Notes under the pieces: generated by a model
Database searches by the model: none
What the model was told of the DNA's origin: nothing
The model's input: only the letters and a program-made list of their open reading frames with translations
Origin: JBGPGW01 sp046349515
GTDB taxonomy: Bacteria > Pseudomonadota > Alphaproteobacteria > CADEGL01
Reading direction: 5' to 3'
Assembly: GCA_046349515.1 (NCBI GenBank)
Contig: JAXMCE010000009.1
Coordinates: 96,023 to 160,022 of the forward strand
DNA: 64,000 nucleotides
Translations under genes and position numbers: made by a program
Shown here: positions 1 to 9,163 of the stretch, one piece after another
Layout of the letters: the number at the start of each line of letters is the position of its first letter
How positions within the stretch are numbered: position 1 is the first letter of the stretch

Positions 1-829
1 CCGTCGCCGCCACCACCGTCGCCGCGTTCTCGAGCGACTTCCGCGTCACGATATCGCGCGGCCGGATGCCGTGCTTGACGAGATTCATGACCGCATGGCC
101 CGCGAGTTCGGCATAGGCATCGCGCGAATCGTAGGGCGCGGGCGTGCCGGCAGAGCCCGGCAGCGCCAAGCCGATCGCCTCGGAGACGCAGGCCATGGTG
201 TTCGCCGTGAACTGGCCGCCGCAGGCGCCGGCCGTTGGGCACGCCGCCGATTCGACCTCGTGCAGCTCCTTGTCGCTCATGCGGCCCGCGCTGTGCTGTC
301 CCACCGCCTCGAACACGTCGACGATGGTGACGTCGCGGTTCTGGAACCGCCCGGGCAGGATCGAGCCGCCATAGAGGAAGACCGACGGCACGTTCAAGCG
401 CACCATGGCCATCATCATGCCGGGCAGCGACTTGTCGCAGCCGGCGAGGCCGACGAGCGCGTCGTAGCAATGCCCCCGCATGGTGAGCTCGACCGAATCC
501 GCGATGAGGTCGCGGCTCACGAGCGAGGACTTCATGCCCTGGTGGCCCATGGCGATGCCGTCGGTCACGGTGATGGTCGTGAACTCGCGCGGCGTGCCGC
601 CCGCGGCCTTGACCCCCTTCTTCGCGGCCTGCGCCTGGCGCGCGAGCGCGATGTTGCAGGGCGCCGCCTCGTTCCAGGTGGTGGCGACGCCGACGAAGGG
701 CTGCGCGATCTCCTTCTCCGTCATGCCCATGGCGTAATAGAAGGCGCGATGCGGCGCGCTCGCCGGACCGACCGAGACGTGGCGGCTCGGCAGCTTGGCT
801 TTGGGGTGCTTCTTCGCCTTGGTCGGCAT
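1..829 (-). CDS. ilvD: dihydroxy-acid dehydratase, N-terminal part (cut by window edge)
   Basis: The enzyme removes water from 2,3-dihydroxy acids to give the 2-keto acid precursors of valine and isoleucine; it is a cytosolic Fe-S enzyme. The first 276 residues are visible. The family patterns seen are TWNEAAPCN near residue 50, TDGIAMGHQGM near 90, and the cluster cysteine contexts GCDKSLPGMM and CPTAGACGGQFTANTM. The start at 829 is preceded by GGAAG at a suitable distance. The rest of the gene lies before base 1. It is divergent from the AroM-family gene at 959. IlvD and the related sugar-acid dehydratases (EDD) share these motifs, so the exact substrate rests on overall similarity to IlvD. 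Confidence 0.9.
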   Translation of the reverse strand, partial: MPTKAKKHPKAKLPSRHVSVGPASAPHRAFYYAMGMTEKEIAQPFVGVATTWNEAAPCNIALARQAQAAKKGVKAAGGTPREFTTITVTDGIAMGHQGMKSSLVSRDLIADSVELTMRGHCYDALVGLAGCDKSLPGMMMAMVRLNVPSVFLYGGSILPGRFQNRDVTIVDVFEAVGQHSAGRMSDKELHEVESAACPTAGACGGQFTANTMACVSEAIGLALPGSAGTPAPYDSRDAYAELAGHAVMNLVKHGIRPRDIVTRKSLENAATVVAAT

Positions 830-958
830 TGCGATCTTCCTCCGCGGATTCGGACTATGATGCCGGGGAGAATAGCGGCGGGTACCGCCGCCGTCCAAGC
901 GCTTCGAACGATACCCGCGCCTCGTTGAGAGTGATTCGTACATGAAAGCGAGTCGGCC

Positions 959-1615
959 ATGCATCCCCGTATCGCGTTCCTGACCATCGGCCGGGCGCCG
1001 CGCGGCGACATCGTGCCGGTGATCGCGGCGGAGCTCGGCGATGCCGTCGATGTGGTCGAGGCCGGCGCGCTCGACGGGCTCGACGATGGCAGCGTCGCGC
1101 TCCTAGCGCCTAAGCCGGGCGACTACGTGCTCATCACGCGCGCCAACGGGCGCGAGGTGCTCGTGGGCAAGCCGGCCGTGACCGCGCGGCTCCAGGCCAT
1201 CATCGAGCGGCTCGAAGCCACGACCGACGCCTTCGTCGTTCTCTGCACGGGCGCGTTTCCCCAGCTCTGCTCGAAGCGCCCGATCCTCGAGCCCGACCGC
1301 ATGATGAAGGCCATGGTGGATGCGCTGTGGCGCGGCGGGATTCTGGGCGTGCTCCTCCCCGTCGAGGCGCAGCGCGAGCCGAACCGGGCGCTCTGGGGCG
1401 ATCGGCCGCTCGCGATCGAGATCGCGTCGCCCTACGGAGATGCGGCGGCGCTCCGCCGCGCGGGCGAATCCCTCAAGCGCGCGGGCGCGAGCCTCGTCGC
1501 CATGAGCTGCATGGGCTACACGCCGGCGATGAAGGACGCGCTCCGCGCCATCACGGGCGCGCCGGCGCTGCTCCCGGCGACCGTCGCCGCGCACTTCATC
1601 CGCGAAAGTCTCTGA
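959..1615 (+). CDS. AroM-family protein
   Basis: This is a 218-residue soluble protein with no signal peptide. The N-terminus (MHPRIAFLTIGRAPRGDIVP) and the later VVLCTGAFP and SCMGYTP segments fit the AroM family, whose biochemical role is not established; the fold resembles Asp/Glu racemase-like proteins. In the window it stands alone, divergent from ilvD with 129 bp between the two starts. The start ATG is the first in frame and leaves a normal intergenic gap. The family name is fairly secure; the function is unknown. Confidence 0.75.
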   Translation: MHPRIAFLTIGRAPRGDIVPVIAAELGDAVDVVEAGALDGLDDGSVALLAPKPGDYVLITRANGREVLVGKPAVTARLQAIIERLEATTDAFVVLCTGAFPQLCSKRPILEPDRMMKAMVDALWRGGILGVLLPVEAQREPNRALWGDRPLAIEIASPYGDAAALRRAGESLKRAGASLVAMSCMGYTPAMKDALRAITGAPALLPATVAAHFIRESL

Positions 1616-1710
1616 CCTCGACCTGCGCTCCGGGCCGTCCGCACGATTTCATGGTACATTCCGCCGCGCGTGCGACACGGGCGCGTTCCATTGCGAGGCA
1701 GGAGATATCC

Positions 1711-2274
1711 ATGACGATTCGAGGGATAACCGCGGCGCTGATCGCCATGCTTCTCCTGTTCGGCGCGCAGGCGGTCTCGAGCGCGCCGCCGGAGGGCGTC
1801 GGACCCAAGGGCAAGGGCGCACAGGCAGCCGGACAATCCAAAGGCCACGGTCAAGGTCAGGGACAAGGTCAGGGTCAGGGACAAGGTCAGGGACAAGGTC
1901 AGGGACAAGGCCAGGGACAGGGACAGAGCGCCGGGCAATCGAGCGACGGCAGCGTCTCGATCTCGATCAGCGTCGGCGACCGCGCCACCATTCGCGACTA
2001 CTACCAAAGCCAGTTCAGTAGGGGCCACTGTCCGCCGGGCCTCGCCAAGAAGAACAACGGCTGCCTGCCGCCCGGCCAGGCCAAGAAGCTCTGGGCCGTC
2101 GGCCAACCGCTGCCGTCCGACGTCGTGCTCGAAGACCTGCCGGCGCGCCTCCGCGCGAGGCTGGCCGTGCCGCCGTCGGGCTACAAATATGTCCGCGCCG
2201 CGGCCGACATCCTGCTCATCGCGACCGGCACCAAGATGGTCGTCGACGGGATCGAGGATCTGGGCCAGCGCTGA
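1711..2274 (+). CDS. secreted CigR/RcnB-like protein with Gly-Gln repeats
   Basis: A 187-residue protein begins with a signal peptide (about residues 1-26, ending near VSSAPP). It continues with a basic linker and 13 consecutive Gly-Gln pairs, then a C-terminal region of about 100 residues. That region has HCPPGLAKKNNGCLPPGQAKK and ends in a hydrophobic strand segment (DILLIATGTKMVVD), a pattern of the CigR/RcnB periplasmic family. CigR is an anti-virulence factor in Salmonella and RcnB is involved in nickel/cobalt homeostasis; neither role can be assigned here. The start was chosen because GGAG lies 8 bases upstream and the signal peptide begins there. The same frame is open further upstream but overlaps the AroM gene. 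Confidence 0.75.
   Translation: MTIRGITAALIAMLLLFGAQAVSSAPPEGVGPKGKGAQAAGQSKGHGQGQGQGQGQGQGQGQGQGQGQGQGQSAGQSSDGSVSISISVGDRATIRDYYQSQFSRGHCPPGLAKKNNGCLPPGQAKKLWAVGQPLPSDVVLEDLPARLRARLAVPPSGYKYVRAAADILLIATGTKMVVDGIEDLGQR
1849..1926 (+). repeat. hexanucleotide tandem repeat coding (Gly-Gln)13
   Basis: Thirteen units of the form GGWCAR or GGCCAG follow each other without interruption inside the CigR-like gene. Each unit codes Gly-Gln. Third-position variation between units suggests the array is not brand new, but a 6-bp period can change in copy number without breaking the frame. Confidence 0.9.
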
Positions 2275-2349
2275 GAGATGAAGCCGCGGCGCGGCGACGG
2301 GACACGCCCGGCCGCGGGTTCGGCACTTCGTCCGTGGATTGTCGCGGCC

Positions 2350-5058
2350 TCAGCCGAGCCGGCTGAGCGCCTGGCGCAGGCGGTCGCGCGCCTCCTCCGC
2401 CTCGGCACGCCGCTCGCGCTGGAGCTCGACGACTTCGGGCGGCGCCTTGGCGACGAAAGCCGCGTCGCCGAGCTTCTTGTCGATCTTGCCGATCTCGCCT
2501 TCGAGCCGCGCCACTTCGCGGTCGAGCCGCGTGCGTTCCTTCTCGAGGTCGATGACGCCCGCGAGCGGCAACGCCACGGTCGCCTCGCCGACGAGCAGCT
2601 GCGCCGAGCCCTTGGGCACGGCCGCGTCGCGCTCGATCGCCTTGAGGCGCGCCAGCCGCACGATGAGGTCGCGGTGCCGATCGAACCGCGCGAGGGTCTC
2701 CGTCGATGCCCCGTTCAAGACCATGTCGATCTGCGCCGCGGGCGAGACGTTCATCTCCGCGCGCACGGCGCGGATGGAGGAAATGAGCGAAACGACCCAG
2801 CCCATCTCGGCGTCCGCCGTCGCATCGCCCGCGACGGGAGAGAGATCGGGCCAGGACTCGCGGATCAGCATCGGGCCGGTCTTGAAGCCGAGCTTCTCCC
2901 ACAGCTCCTCGGTGATGAAGGGCATGAACGGATGGAGGAGCGCCAGGAGCGTGCGCAGCACATAGGCGGTCGCCGCGCGCGTCTCCTCCTTGGCGGCGGC
3001 GTCCGCCCCCAGCAGGATGGGCTTCGTGAACTCCACGTACCAGTCGCAGAACGTGCCCCAGGTGAACTGGTAGAGCGCGGAAGCAGCGTCATTGAAGCGA
3101 TAGGCATCGAGCGCCTCGTCGACCGCGCCTGCCGTGCGCGCAAGCTCGCCCAGGATCCAGCGGTTGACAGTGAGCCTCGCCTGCCCCGGCTCGAAGCGGC
3201 GCACGGCGATCGCGTCGTTCATCTCGCAATAGCGCGCCGCGTTCCACAGCTTGGTCGCGAAATTGCGATAGCCCTCGACGCGCTTCTCCGAGAGCTTGAT
3301 GTCGCGCCCCTGCGCCGCGAGGGCCGCAAGCGTGAAGCGCATCGCGTCCGCCCCGTACTTGTCGATGAGGTCGAGAGGGTCGATGACGTTCCCCTTCGAC
3401 TTCGACATCTTCTGGCCCTTCTCGTCGCGGACGAGGGCGTGGATGTAGACGGTGTGGAACGGCTCCTTCTTCATGAAGTGGAGGCCCGTCATCATCATGC
3501 GCGCGACCCAGAAGAAGATGATGTCGAAGCCCGTCACCAGCACGTCGGTCGGGTAGTAGCGCTTGAGCGCCGCTGTCTCGTCCGGCCAGCCCAAGGTCGA
3601 GAACGGCCACAGGGCCGAGGAGAACCAGGTGTCCAGCACGTCGGGATCGCGGCGGAGCTCCGCAGGCTTGCCGTAGTGCTTGGCGGCGGCCGCCTGGGCC
3701 TCATCCTCGGTGAGTTCGACGAAGGCCGTGCCGTCCGGCCCGTACCAGGCGGGAATCTGGTGCCCCCACCAGAGCTGGCGCGAGACGCACCAGGGCTGGA
3801 TGTTGCGCATCCACTCGAAATAGGTGTGGGCCCACTGGGCGGGCACGAAGCGCGTGCGCCCCTCCTCGACCGCGGCGATGGCGGGCTTGGCCAAGGTGGC
3901 CGCGTCGCAGAACCACTGGTCGGTCAGCCACGGCTCGATCGGCACGCCCGAGCGGTCGCCGTAGGGAACGGTATGGGTGATCTCCTCGGCCTTCTCGACG
4001 AGGCCGAGCGCCTCGAGATCGGCGAGCACGCGCTTTCGCGCCTCCATGCGCTCGAGGCCGCGATAGGCCTCGGGCACCGTATCGATGAGATGCGCGTCCG
4101 CATCGAAGATGTTGACCATGGCCAGGCCGTGCCGGCGCGCGACCTCGAAGTCGTTGAAGTCGTGGGCGGGCGTGATCTTGACCGCCCCGCTGCCGTGCTC
4201 GGGGTCCGCGTAGTCGTCGGCGACGATCGGGATGCGGCGCCCCACGAGCGGCAGGACCGCGTGCCGGCCCACGAGCGCGCGGTAGCGCTCGTCGTCCGGG
4301 TGGACCGCGATGGCTGTGTCGCCCAGCATCGTCTCCGGTCGAGTCGTGGCCACACAAATGTAAGTGTTTTCAGTGCCTTCAATCGGATACTTCAAGTGCC
4401 ATAGATGCCCCTTCACCTCCCGTTGCTCGACCTCGAGGTCCGAGATCGCGGTGTGGAATCGGGGGTCCCAATTGACCAGGCGCTTGTCCCGGTAGATGAG
4501 GCCCGCCTTGTGGAGCTCGACGAAGACCTTGCGCACGGCGCGCGACAGGGTCTCGTCCATGGTGAAGGCCTCGCGCGACCAGTCGGCCGAGGCGCCGAGG
4601 CGCTTCAGCTGGCGCGTGATCGTGCCGCCGCTTTCCTCCTTCCAGCGCCAGACCCGCTCGACGAACGCCTCGCGCCCGAGGAGCTTCTGATTGGGGCTCG
4701 CGACCGTCTTCCCGCGGGCGAGCGCGACGCCCTCGGCTGCGAGCTGGCGCTCGACCACCATCTGCGTCGCGATGCCGGCATGGTCCGTCCCCGGCTGCCA
4801 CAAGACGTCGCGCCCGCGCATGCGCTCGCGCCGGATGAGGATGTCCTGGAGCGTGTTGTTGAGCGCGTGACCCATGTGCAGACTGCCCGTCACGTTGGGC
4901 GGCGGGATCACGATGCAGTAAGGCTTGGCCTTGGACGAGGGATCGCAACGGAAGGCGCCCGAGCTTTCCCAAGCCGCGTAGAGGCGCGTCTCGACCTCGC
5001 CCGGGCGATAGGTCTTTTCGAGAGTCGATGTCGGTTCGGATCGCTCCGGTTCGCTCAC
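2350..5058 (-). CDS. valS: valyl-tRNA synthetase
   Basis: The enzyme charges tRNA-Val with valine in the cytosol. The protein has 902 residues, a normal length for bacterial ValS. It shows the class I signature HMGH at 61-64 within PPPNVTGSLHMGHALNNT and the KMSKS loop at 550-554. The editing domain lies between (GDTAIAVHPDDERY near 246-260). A charged C-terminal coiled-coil arm follows (about 835-902). It sits directly downstream of the popZ-like gene on the same strand, 33 bases apart, an arrangement common in Alphaproteobacteria. Confidence 0.97.
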   Translation of the reverse strand: MSEPERSEPTSTLEKTYRPGEVETRLYAAWESSGAFRCDPSSKAKPYCIVIPPPNVTGSLHMGHALNNTLQDILIRRERMRGRDVLWQPGTDHAGIATQMVVERQLAAEGVALARGKTVASPNQKLLGREAFVERVWRWKEESGGTITRQLKRLGASADWSREAFTMDETLSRAVRKVFVELHKAGLIYRDKRLVNWDPRFHTAISDLEVEQREVKGHLWHLKYPIEGTENTYICVATTRPETMLGDTAIAVHPDDERYRALVGRHAVLPLVGRRIPIVADDYADPEHGSGAVKITPAHDFNDFEVARRHGLAMVNIFDADAHLIDTVPEAYRGLERMEARKRVLADLEALGLVEKAEEITHTVPYGDRSGVPIEPWLTDQWFCDAATLAKPAIAAVEEGRTRFVPAQWAHTYFEWMRNIQPWCVSRQLWWGHQIPAWYGPDGTAFVELTEDEAQAAAAKHYGKPAELRRDPDVLDTWFSSALWPFSTLGWPDETAALKRYYPTDVLVTGFDIIFFWVARMMMTGLHFMKKEPFHTVYIHALVRDEKGQKMSKSKGNVIDPLDLIDKYGADAMRFTLAALAAQGRDIKLSEKRVEGYRNFATKLWNAARYCEMNDAIAVRRFEPGQARLTVNRWILGELARTAGAVDEALDAYRFNDAASALYQFTWGTFCDWYVEFTKPILLGADAAAKEETRAATAYVLRTLLALLHPFMPFITEELWEKLGFKTGPMLIRESWPDLSPVAGDATADAEMGWVVSLISSIRAVRAEMNVSPAAQIDMVLNGASTETLARFDRHRDLIVRLARLKAIERDAAVPKGSAQLLVGEATVALPLAGVIDLEKERTRLDREVARLEGEIGKIDKKLGDAAFVAKAPPEVVELQRERRAEAEEARDRLRQALSRLG

Positions 5059-5091
5059 GGCCGTGATCTCAAGCGATTGTGGGGAAGCGCC

Positions 5092-5745
5092 TCAGTCCTC
5101 GGCGCGGCGGACCATCTCGCGGATTTCCTTCTGCACGAGACGCTGGACGATCTCGGGCAGATTCCCGTCGAGCCATTCGCGCAGCATGGGGCGCAACAGA
5201 TCGCGGACGATGTCTTCGATGGTGCGGGAGCCCTGGCCAAGCGGCAGGCCCGAACCGTCGTCGCCGCCATGGAGCACCGAGGCGAGAGCCCCGAAGGCGT
5301 GCATGGCCTGATCGGCGGCGTGCGCGGAGATGATCCGGTCGTTACGGGCCGCGGGCGCCTCGTGGGGCTCGGCCATCCCCTCGTCCATGGCCGCCTCGGC
5401 GCCGCGCTCGGCCGCATCGACCATTTCGAGCACGGGCTCGTCGCCTGCCTCGTCATGGAGCGGCTCATCCGCATGCGCCGGTTCCGCCTGCAGTTCGGCC
5501 GCCGGCGGCGGGGGCGGCTCCGCGGCGCGCGCGCTCGCCGGAGGCGCAGCCGGCGGCTCCTCGACGACCTCGGTCAGCTCGATGACGTCCTCTTCGGCCG
5601 CGGCGCCGTTGCTCTCCTTCGCCGCCTCTGCCGGCTTCTCGGCGGGCGCTTCGCCCTCGGGCTGGTTGTCCTCGGAGATGATCCGCCTGATCGAGGCCAG
5701 GATCTCTTCCATGGACGGTTCTTGCTGGGTCTTGGGATCGCTCAC
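5092..5745 (-). CDS. PopZ-like pole-organizing protein (DUF2497)
   Basis: This 217-residue acidic, proline-rich protein has the layout of PopZ. A short N-terminal helix (SMEEILASIRRIISED, about 11-26) is followed by a long disordered Pro/Glu/Ala-rich middle. The C-terminal helices (about 170-217, IVRDLLRPMLREWLDGNLP) match those that drive self-assembly. PopZ forms a polar scaffold that anchors chromosome centromeres in Caulobacter and relatives. The position between tolC-type and valS genes is the usual one for this family. The symbol is withheld because the polar function is inferred. Confidence 0.85.
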   Translation of the reverse strand: MSDPKTQQEPSMEEILASIRRIISEDNQPEGEAPAEKPAEAAKESNGAAAEEDVIELTEVVEEPPAAPPASARAAEPPPPPAAELQAEPAHADEPLHDEAGDEPVLEMVDAAERGAEAAMDEGMAEPHEAPAARNDRIISAHAADQAMHAFGALASVLHGGDDGSGLPLGQGSRTIEDIVRDLLRPMLREWLDGNLPEIVQRLVQKEIREMVRRAED

Positions 5746-5843
5746 GCCAAGCCTCCGACCGGCGCCAGGGCGCGCGGTGCCAACATCGCTGGGCAGTATA
5801 ACGAACGAGCCTAGGCGGACAACGCTTTACGAATCGTTTCCGC

Positions 5844-7238
5844 TCATTCCTTGGGCACGCCGGTGCCGATCCACTTGTCCCGCACCTCGTTGTAGTGCTT
5901 GAGCGGGTCGTACCGCTCGACCGGCAGGTTGAGATAGGCGGAGGTCAGGCTGCCGACGGCATAGCGGACCCGGTAGGCGCCGACCACGTAGTCCCGCCGG
6001 GCCCGGACCAGGCTGACGCGCGAATCGCGCAATTCCTGCTCGGCGTCGAGGACGTCGAGGACCGTGCGCAGGCCCGCCGTGGCCTCCTGCTCCACGCCCT
6101 CGAGGGCGATTCGATTGGCTTCCGTCTGCTTCGTGAAGGCATCGACCTGCGCATGGGCGCTCGTCATGTCCTGCCAGGCGGAAATGGCGTCTTCGACGAC
6201 CTGGCGGCGCGCCTGGTCGACCTGGATCCGCCGCTGACCGGCCACTTGCTTGGCCTCGCGGACGCGGGCCTCGACCGTGCCCGCCTGGTAGAGCGGCACG
6301 GTGAGACGCGCGAGGGCGCGCGCGCTCTTGTCGCGGCTGTAGGTGTCGATCGTGTTGTCGTCCTTGCGGAGCTCGCCGACGAAGGCGACCGTGGGCAGCA
6401 ATTCGCCGAAGACGAGATCGACGTCGGCCTGGGCGGCCTTCTGGTCGAAATCGGCCGCGCGCACCGTCGGGTTGTTGGTGCTCGCGAGCGTGATGGTCTC
6501 CTGGAGATTCCCAGGCAGGTCCTTGGGCAACGGCGGCTCGGTCAGCTTGACCGGCATCTCGCCGACGATGCGCTGGTAGATCGCGCGCGATGTCTCGAGC
6601 GCCCCTTCCGACCCGATGCGCTCCGCCGTCGAGCGCGCGAGGCGCGCCTCGGCCTGCGAGACGTCGGTGCGCGTCACTTCGCCGACCTCGAACCGATCGA
6701 GCGTCGCTTCGAGCTGCTTGCGCAGGACCTGCTCGTTGTTGATGTTGAGATCGAGCACGGCCTCGTCGCGGACGACGTTGAGATAAGCCGTGACGGCGTC
6801 GCGGAACACCAGCTGCTCGGTCGCCGACAGGCGCTGGCGCTCGGCGTTGACGCGCTGCTCGGCGCGCTCGGTCTCCGCGACCGTCCGGAAGCCGCGGAAG
6901 AGCGGCTGCGTGACGGCCAGGCTGTAGGTGCGCTGCCACCGGTTGAGCGACTGCGTTCCCGCCGTGGTCTGGTCGAACAGGTTCTGGCTCTGCGATTCCT
7001 GGACGCGACCGGCATCGGCGGTGAAAGTCACGGTCGGCCGCCAACCGCCGAGCGCGCGCGGCACTTGCTCGTCCGTCGCGCGCAACAGGGCGCGCTGGGC
7101 GCCGATCGTCGGGTTGGTCAGATAGGTCTGGACCAGCGCCTCTTCGAGCGACTGGGCGAACGCCGTCGCCGGCGCGCCAACGGCGAGCGCCAGCACCGAG
7201 GCCGCAGCCAACATATCGTTCCGAGTGATCCGTCTCAT
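5844..7238 (-). CDS. tolC: TolC-family outer membrane efflux protein
   Basis: A 464-residue protein with a signal peptide (about 1-28, ending AFAQ) and two repeated coiled-coil outer membrane efflux domains. Recognisable family segments are SLEEALVQTYLTNP after the signal peptide and GLRTVLDVLDAEQELRDSR in the second half. TolC proteins form the trimeric outer membrane duct for type I secretion and drug export. No inner membrane partner is adjacent; the HlyD/ABC system at 60101-63055 is a possible but unproven partner. The gene lies between the pcm-like and popZ-like genes on the same strand. Confidence 0.9.
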   Translation of the reverse strand: MRRITRNDMLAAASVLALAVGAPATAFAQSLEEALVQTYLTNPTIGAQRALLRATDEQVPRALGGWRPTVTFTADAGRVQESQSQNLFDQTTAGTQSLNRWQRTYSLAVTQPLFRGFRTVAETERAEQRVNAERQRLSATEQLVFRDAVTAYLNVVRDEAVLDLNINNEQVLRKQLEATLDRFEVGEVTRTDVSQAEARLARSTAERIGSEGALETSRAIYQRIVGEMPVKLTEPPLPKDLPGNLQETITLASTNNPTVRAADFDQKAAQADVDLVFGELLPTVAFVGELRKDDNTIDTYSRDKSARALARLTVPLYQAGTVEARVREAKQVAGQRRIQVDQARRQVVEDAISAWQDMTSAHAQVDAFTKQTEANRIALEGVEQEATAGLRTVLDVLDAEQELRDSRVSLVRARRDYVVGAYRVRYAVGSLTSAYLNLPVERYDPLKHYNEVRDKWIGTGVPKE

Positions 7239-7274
7239 CCGTCGCGTCCGTGGCCGATCCCGGCGGCTATTATA

Positions 7275-7925
7275 TTAGAATGTGAAGCTCGGAGCCATTT
7301 CGAAGCCTGGCAAGTCCGGCGTCGCTGCATCGAACAAGATCCGGTGCGATGTCAAGCCAGCCTGTCGCACGGCCAGGGTCGCGCGGCCGACACCATCGCT
7401 GTTCACGACCGTGACGAGCCGTCCGCCCTCCGCCAACTGCGCGAGGATGGACTCGGGTATCGCCGCGACCGTCCCTTCGATGACGATCACGTCGAACGGC
7501 GCCTCTGCCGTGCAGCCGTCCTTGAGGCGTCCGCGCACGACGTTGACATTGCCCGCCCCCACCTCCCGCAGCACCGACGCGGCCGTCGCCGCGAGCGCCT
7601 GGTCGCTTTCGAGCGCGACGACGGAGGCGACGAGCCGGCCCAGCACCGCCGCGAGATAGCCCGTGCCGCAGCCCACCACGAGAACCCGGTCCTCCTTGCG
7701 GAGCGCAGCGTTCTCGAGCAGGCGCGCGCCGACCATGGGCTCCATGAGGAACCGCCCGCTGCCGAGCGGGATGTCCTCGTCCACATAGGCGACGCCGCGC
7801 AGGGATGGAGGGACGAAACGTTCGCGCGGGACCTCGAGGAGCGCAGAGGTCAGGTCCGGATCCGTCACCCGATTCGTGCGAATCTGGTTGTCGACCATGT
7901 TCCGGCGCGCGACAGCGAAATTCAT
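7275..7925 (-). CDS. protein-L-isoaspartate O-methyltransferase family protein
   Basis: The 216-residue cytosolic protein has the family N-terminus (ARRNMVDNQIRTNRV), VPRERFVP at 32-39 and the SAM-binding motif VLVVGCGTGY at 81-90. Canonical Pcm enzymes carry a GQTIS-type loop that contacts the isoaspartyl substrate. Here the matching place reads PLGSGRFLMEP, without Thr-Ile-Ser, as in a subgroup often found next to tolC in Alphaproteobacteria. Methyltransferase activity is likely, while isoaspartate repair is uncertain. The start at 7925 was chosen because homology begins there; an in-frame extension to 7997 has no family features. Confidence 0.85.
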   Translation of the reverse strand: MNFAVARRNMVDNQIRTNRVTDPDLTSALLEVPRERFVPPSLRGVAYVDEDIPLGSGRFLMEPMVGARLLENAALRKEDRVLVVGCGTGYLAAVLGRLVASVVALESDQALAATAASVLREVGAGNVNVVRGRLKDGCTAEAPFDVIVIEGTVAAIPESILAQLAEGGRLVTVVNSDGVGRATLAVRQAGLTSHRILFDAATPDLPGFEMAPSFTF

Positions 7926-8038
7926 CACGATTCGACAATGACTTGCAGGAGGCCCCGAACGGTCGGAACTCTTAGCGCGTCTCCCCTCCGTCCACAAGCG
8001 CCTTCGGGGTAAGCCAGGGTTGCACCGGGCGGGCGGCC

Positions 8039-8068
8039 TTGACCGGGCTCGGAAGCGGGCCCTATACC
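8039..8068 (+). promoter_or_regulatory. likely sigma-70 promoter of tRNA-Cys
   Basis: TTGACC at 8039-8044 and TATACC at 8063-8068 are separated by 18 bases (or CTATAC with 17). They lie about 25 bases before the start of the mature tRNA. The spacing and the TTGACC box match the promoter seen before tRNA-Asn at 27047. Confidence 0.6.
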
Positions 8069-8091
8069 TCGCCCCTCATGCGTGCCGCCGC

Positions 8092-8165
8092 GGCCGGGTG
8101 GCAGAGTGGCCATGCAGGGGACTGCAAATCCCCGTACGTCGGTTCGATTCCGGCCCCGGCCTCCA
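8092..8165 (+). tRNA. tRNA-Cys (GCA)
   Basis: A 74-base cloverleaf can be folded by eye. The acceptor stem GGCCGGG pairs with CCCGGCC and is followed by discriminator T and an encoded CCA. The anticodon stem is GGGGA/TCCCC around the loop CTGCAAA, giving anticodon GCA at 8124-8126. The T loop is TTCGATT. The EamA gene starts 51 bases downstream on the same strand. Confidence 0.95.
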
Positions 8166-8216
8166 ACCCCGCCGCCGCTGCGGCGGCCGGCGCTCATCAC
8201 GGATCCAGGGACCCCC

Positions 8217-9098
8217 ATGAGCGCCCCCCGCCCCCAGAACATCCGCGCCGCCATCCTGTGGATGGGCGGCGCCCTCGTCTGCTTCGTGCTCATGGCGCTC
8301 TCGGGGCGCGAGCTCTCACGCGAGATCTCGACCTTCCAGATCGTCTTCTACCGCGCCGCGGTCGGCCTCGCCCTGCTGCTGCCTTATCTCCTCGTCGTCG
8401 GCTTCCGCCAGGTGCGCACGGCGCGCCTGCCCCTCCACATCGTGCGCAACACGATCCACTTCGGCGGCCAGTGCGCCTGGTTCTACGCCCTCGCGCTCAT
8501 TCCGCTCGCCGAAGTCTTCGCGATCGAGTTCACCTCGCCCCTCTGGACCGCGATCCTGGCGGCCACCTTCCTCGGCGAGCGCGTCTCGCCCAAGCGCGCG
8601 CTCGCCATCTTTCTCGGCTTCGTCGGCGTCCTCATCGTGATCCGGCCGGGCATGGTCGAGATCCGCGGCGCGACCCTCTGGGCGCTCGCCGCGGCCATCC
8701 TCTACGCCACGAACTACACGGTGACGCGCGCCATGACGCGCACCGAATCCGCGCTCGCCATCGTGTTCTACATGAACGTCGTCCAGCTGCCCTTGAGCCT
8801 TGCCTTCGCCTGGCCGCGCTGGGCCGAGCTTTCGCCGCATCTCTGGGTCTGGGCCGGCGTGGTCGGCATCGTCGGCGTGACCGCGCATTTCTGCATCGCG
8901 CGCGCCTTCGCCCAGGCCGAGGCGACGGTCGTGGCGCCCATGGACTTCCTCCGCCTGCCCTTCATCGCGCTGGCGGGCTACCTCATCTATGACGAAGCGA
9001 TCCACCCGCTCGTGGCGCTCGGCGCCCTCGTCATCATCGCCGGCAACTGGCTCAACATGCGCGCGAGCCACGCGACCGTGAAAATCGCATCGCGATAA
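8217..9098 (+). CDS. EamA/DMT-superfamily transporter
   Basis: A 293-residue inner membrane protein with about ten hydrophobic segments arranged as two EamA repeats (about 15-145 and 155-285), typical of the drug/metabolite transporter superfamily. These carry small metabolites out of or into the cell; the substrate cannot be predicted. The start ATG was chosen because the first membrane segment follows at a normal distance and AGGGA lies 6 bases upstream. Upstream in-frame codons would read into tRNA-Cys. A BKACE gene follows 65 bases downstream on the same strand. Confidence 0.85.
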   Translation: MSAPRPQNIRAAILWMGGALVCFVLMALSGRELSREISTFQIVFYRAAVGLALLLPYLLVVGFRQVRTARLPLHIVRNTIHFGGQCAWFYALALIPLAEVFAIEFTSPLWTAILAATFLGERVSPKRALAIFLGFVGVLIVIRPGMVEIRGATLWALAAAILYATNYTVTRAMTRTESALAIVFYMNVVQLPLSLAFAWPRWAELSPHLWVWAGVVGIVGVTAHFCIARAFAQAEATVVAPMDFLRLPFIALAGYLIYDEAIHPLVALGALVIIAGNWLNMRASHATVKIASR

Positions 9099-9163
9099 TG
9101 GGCGCCATTGGCGCGCGCGGGCGGCCGTATTAGGCTCGGCCGATCGTCACCAGGGGGAGCGTC

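Noticed and set aside
2278..4404. Long open plus-strand frame of 708 codons
   Set aside because: It lies antisense to valS, whose motifs are complete. Its protein is mostly Arg, Ala, Gly and Asp, a typical mirror frame of GC-rich coding DNA.
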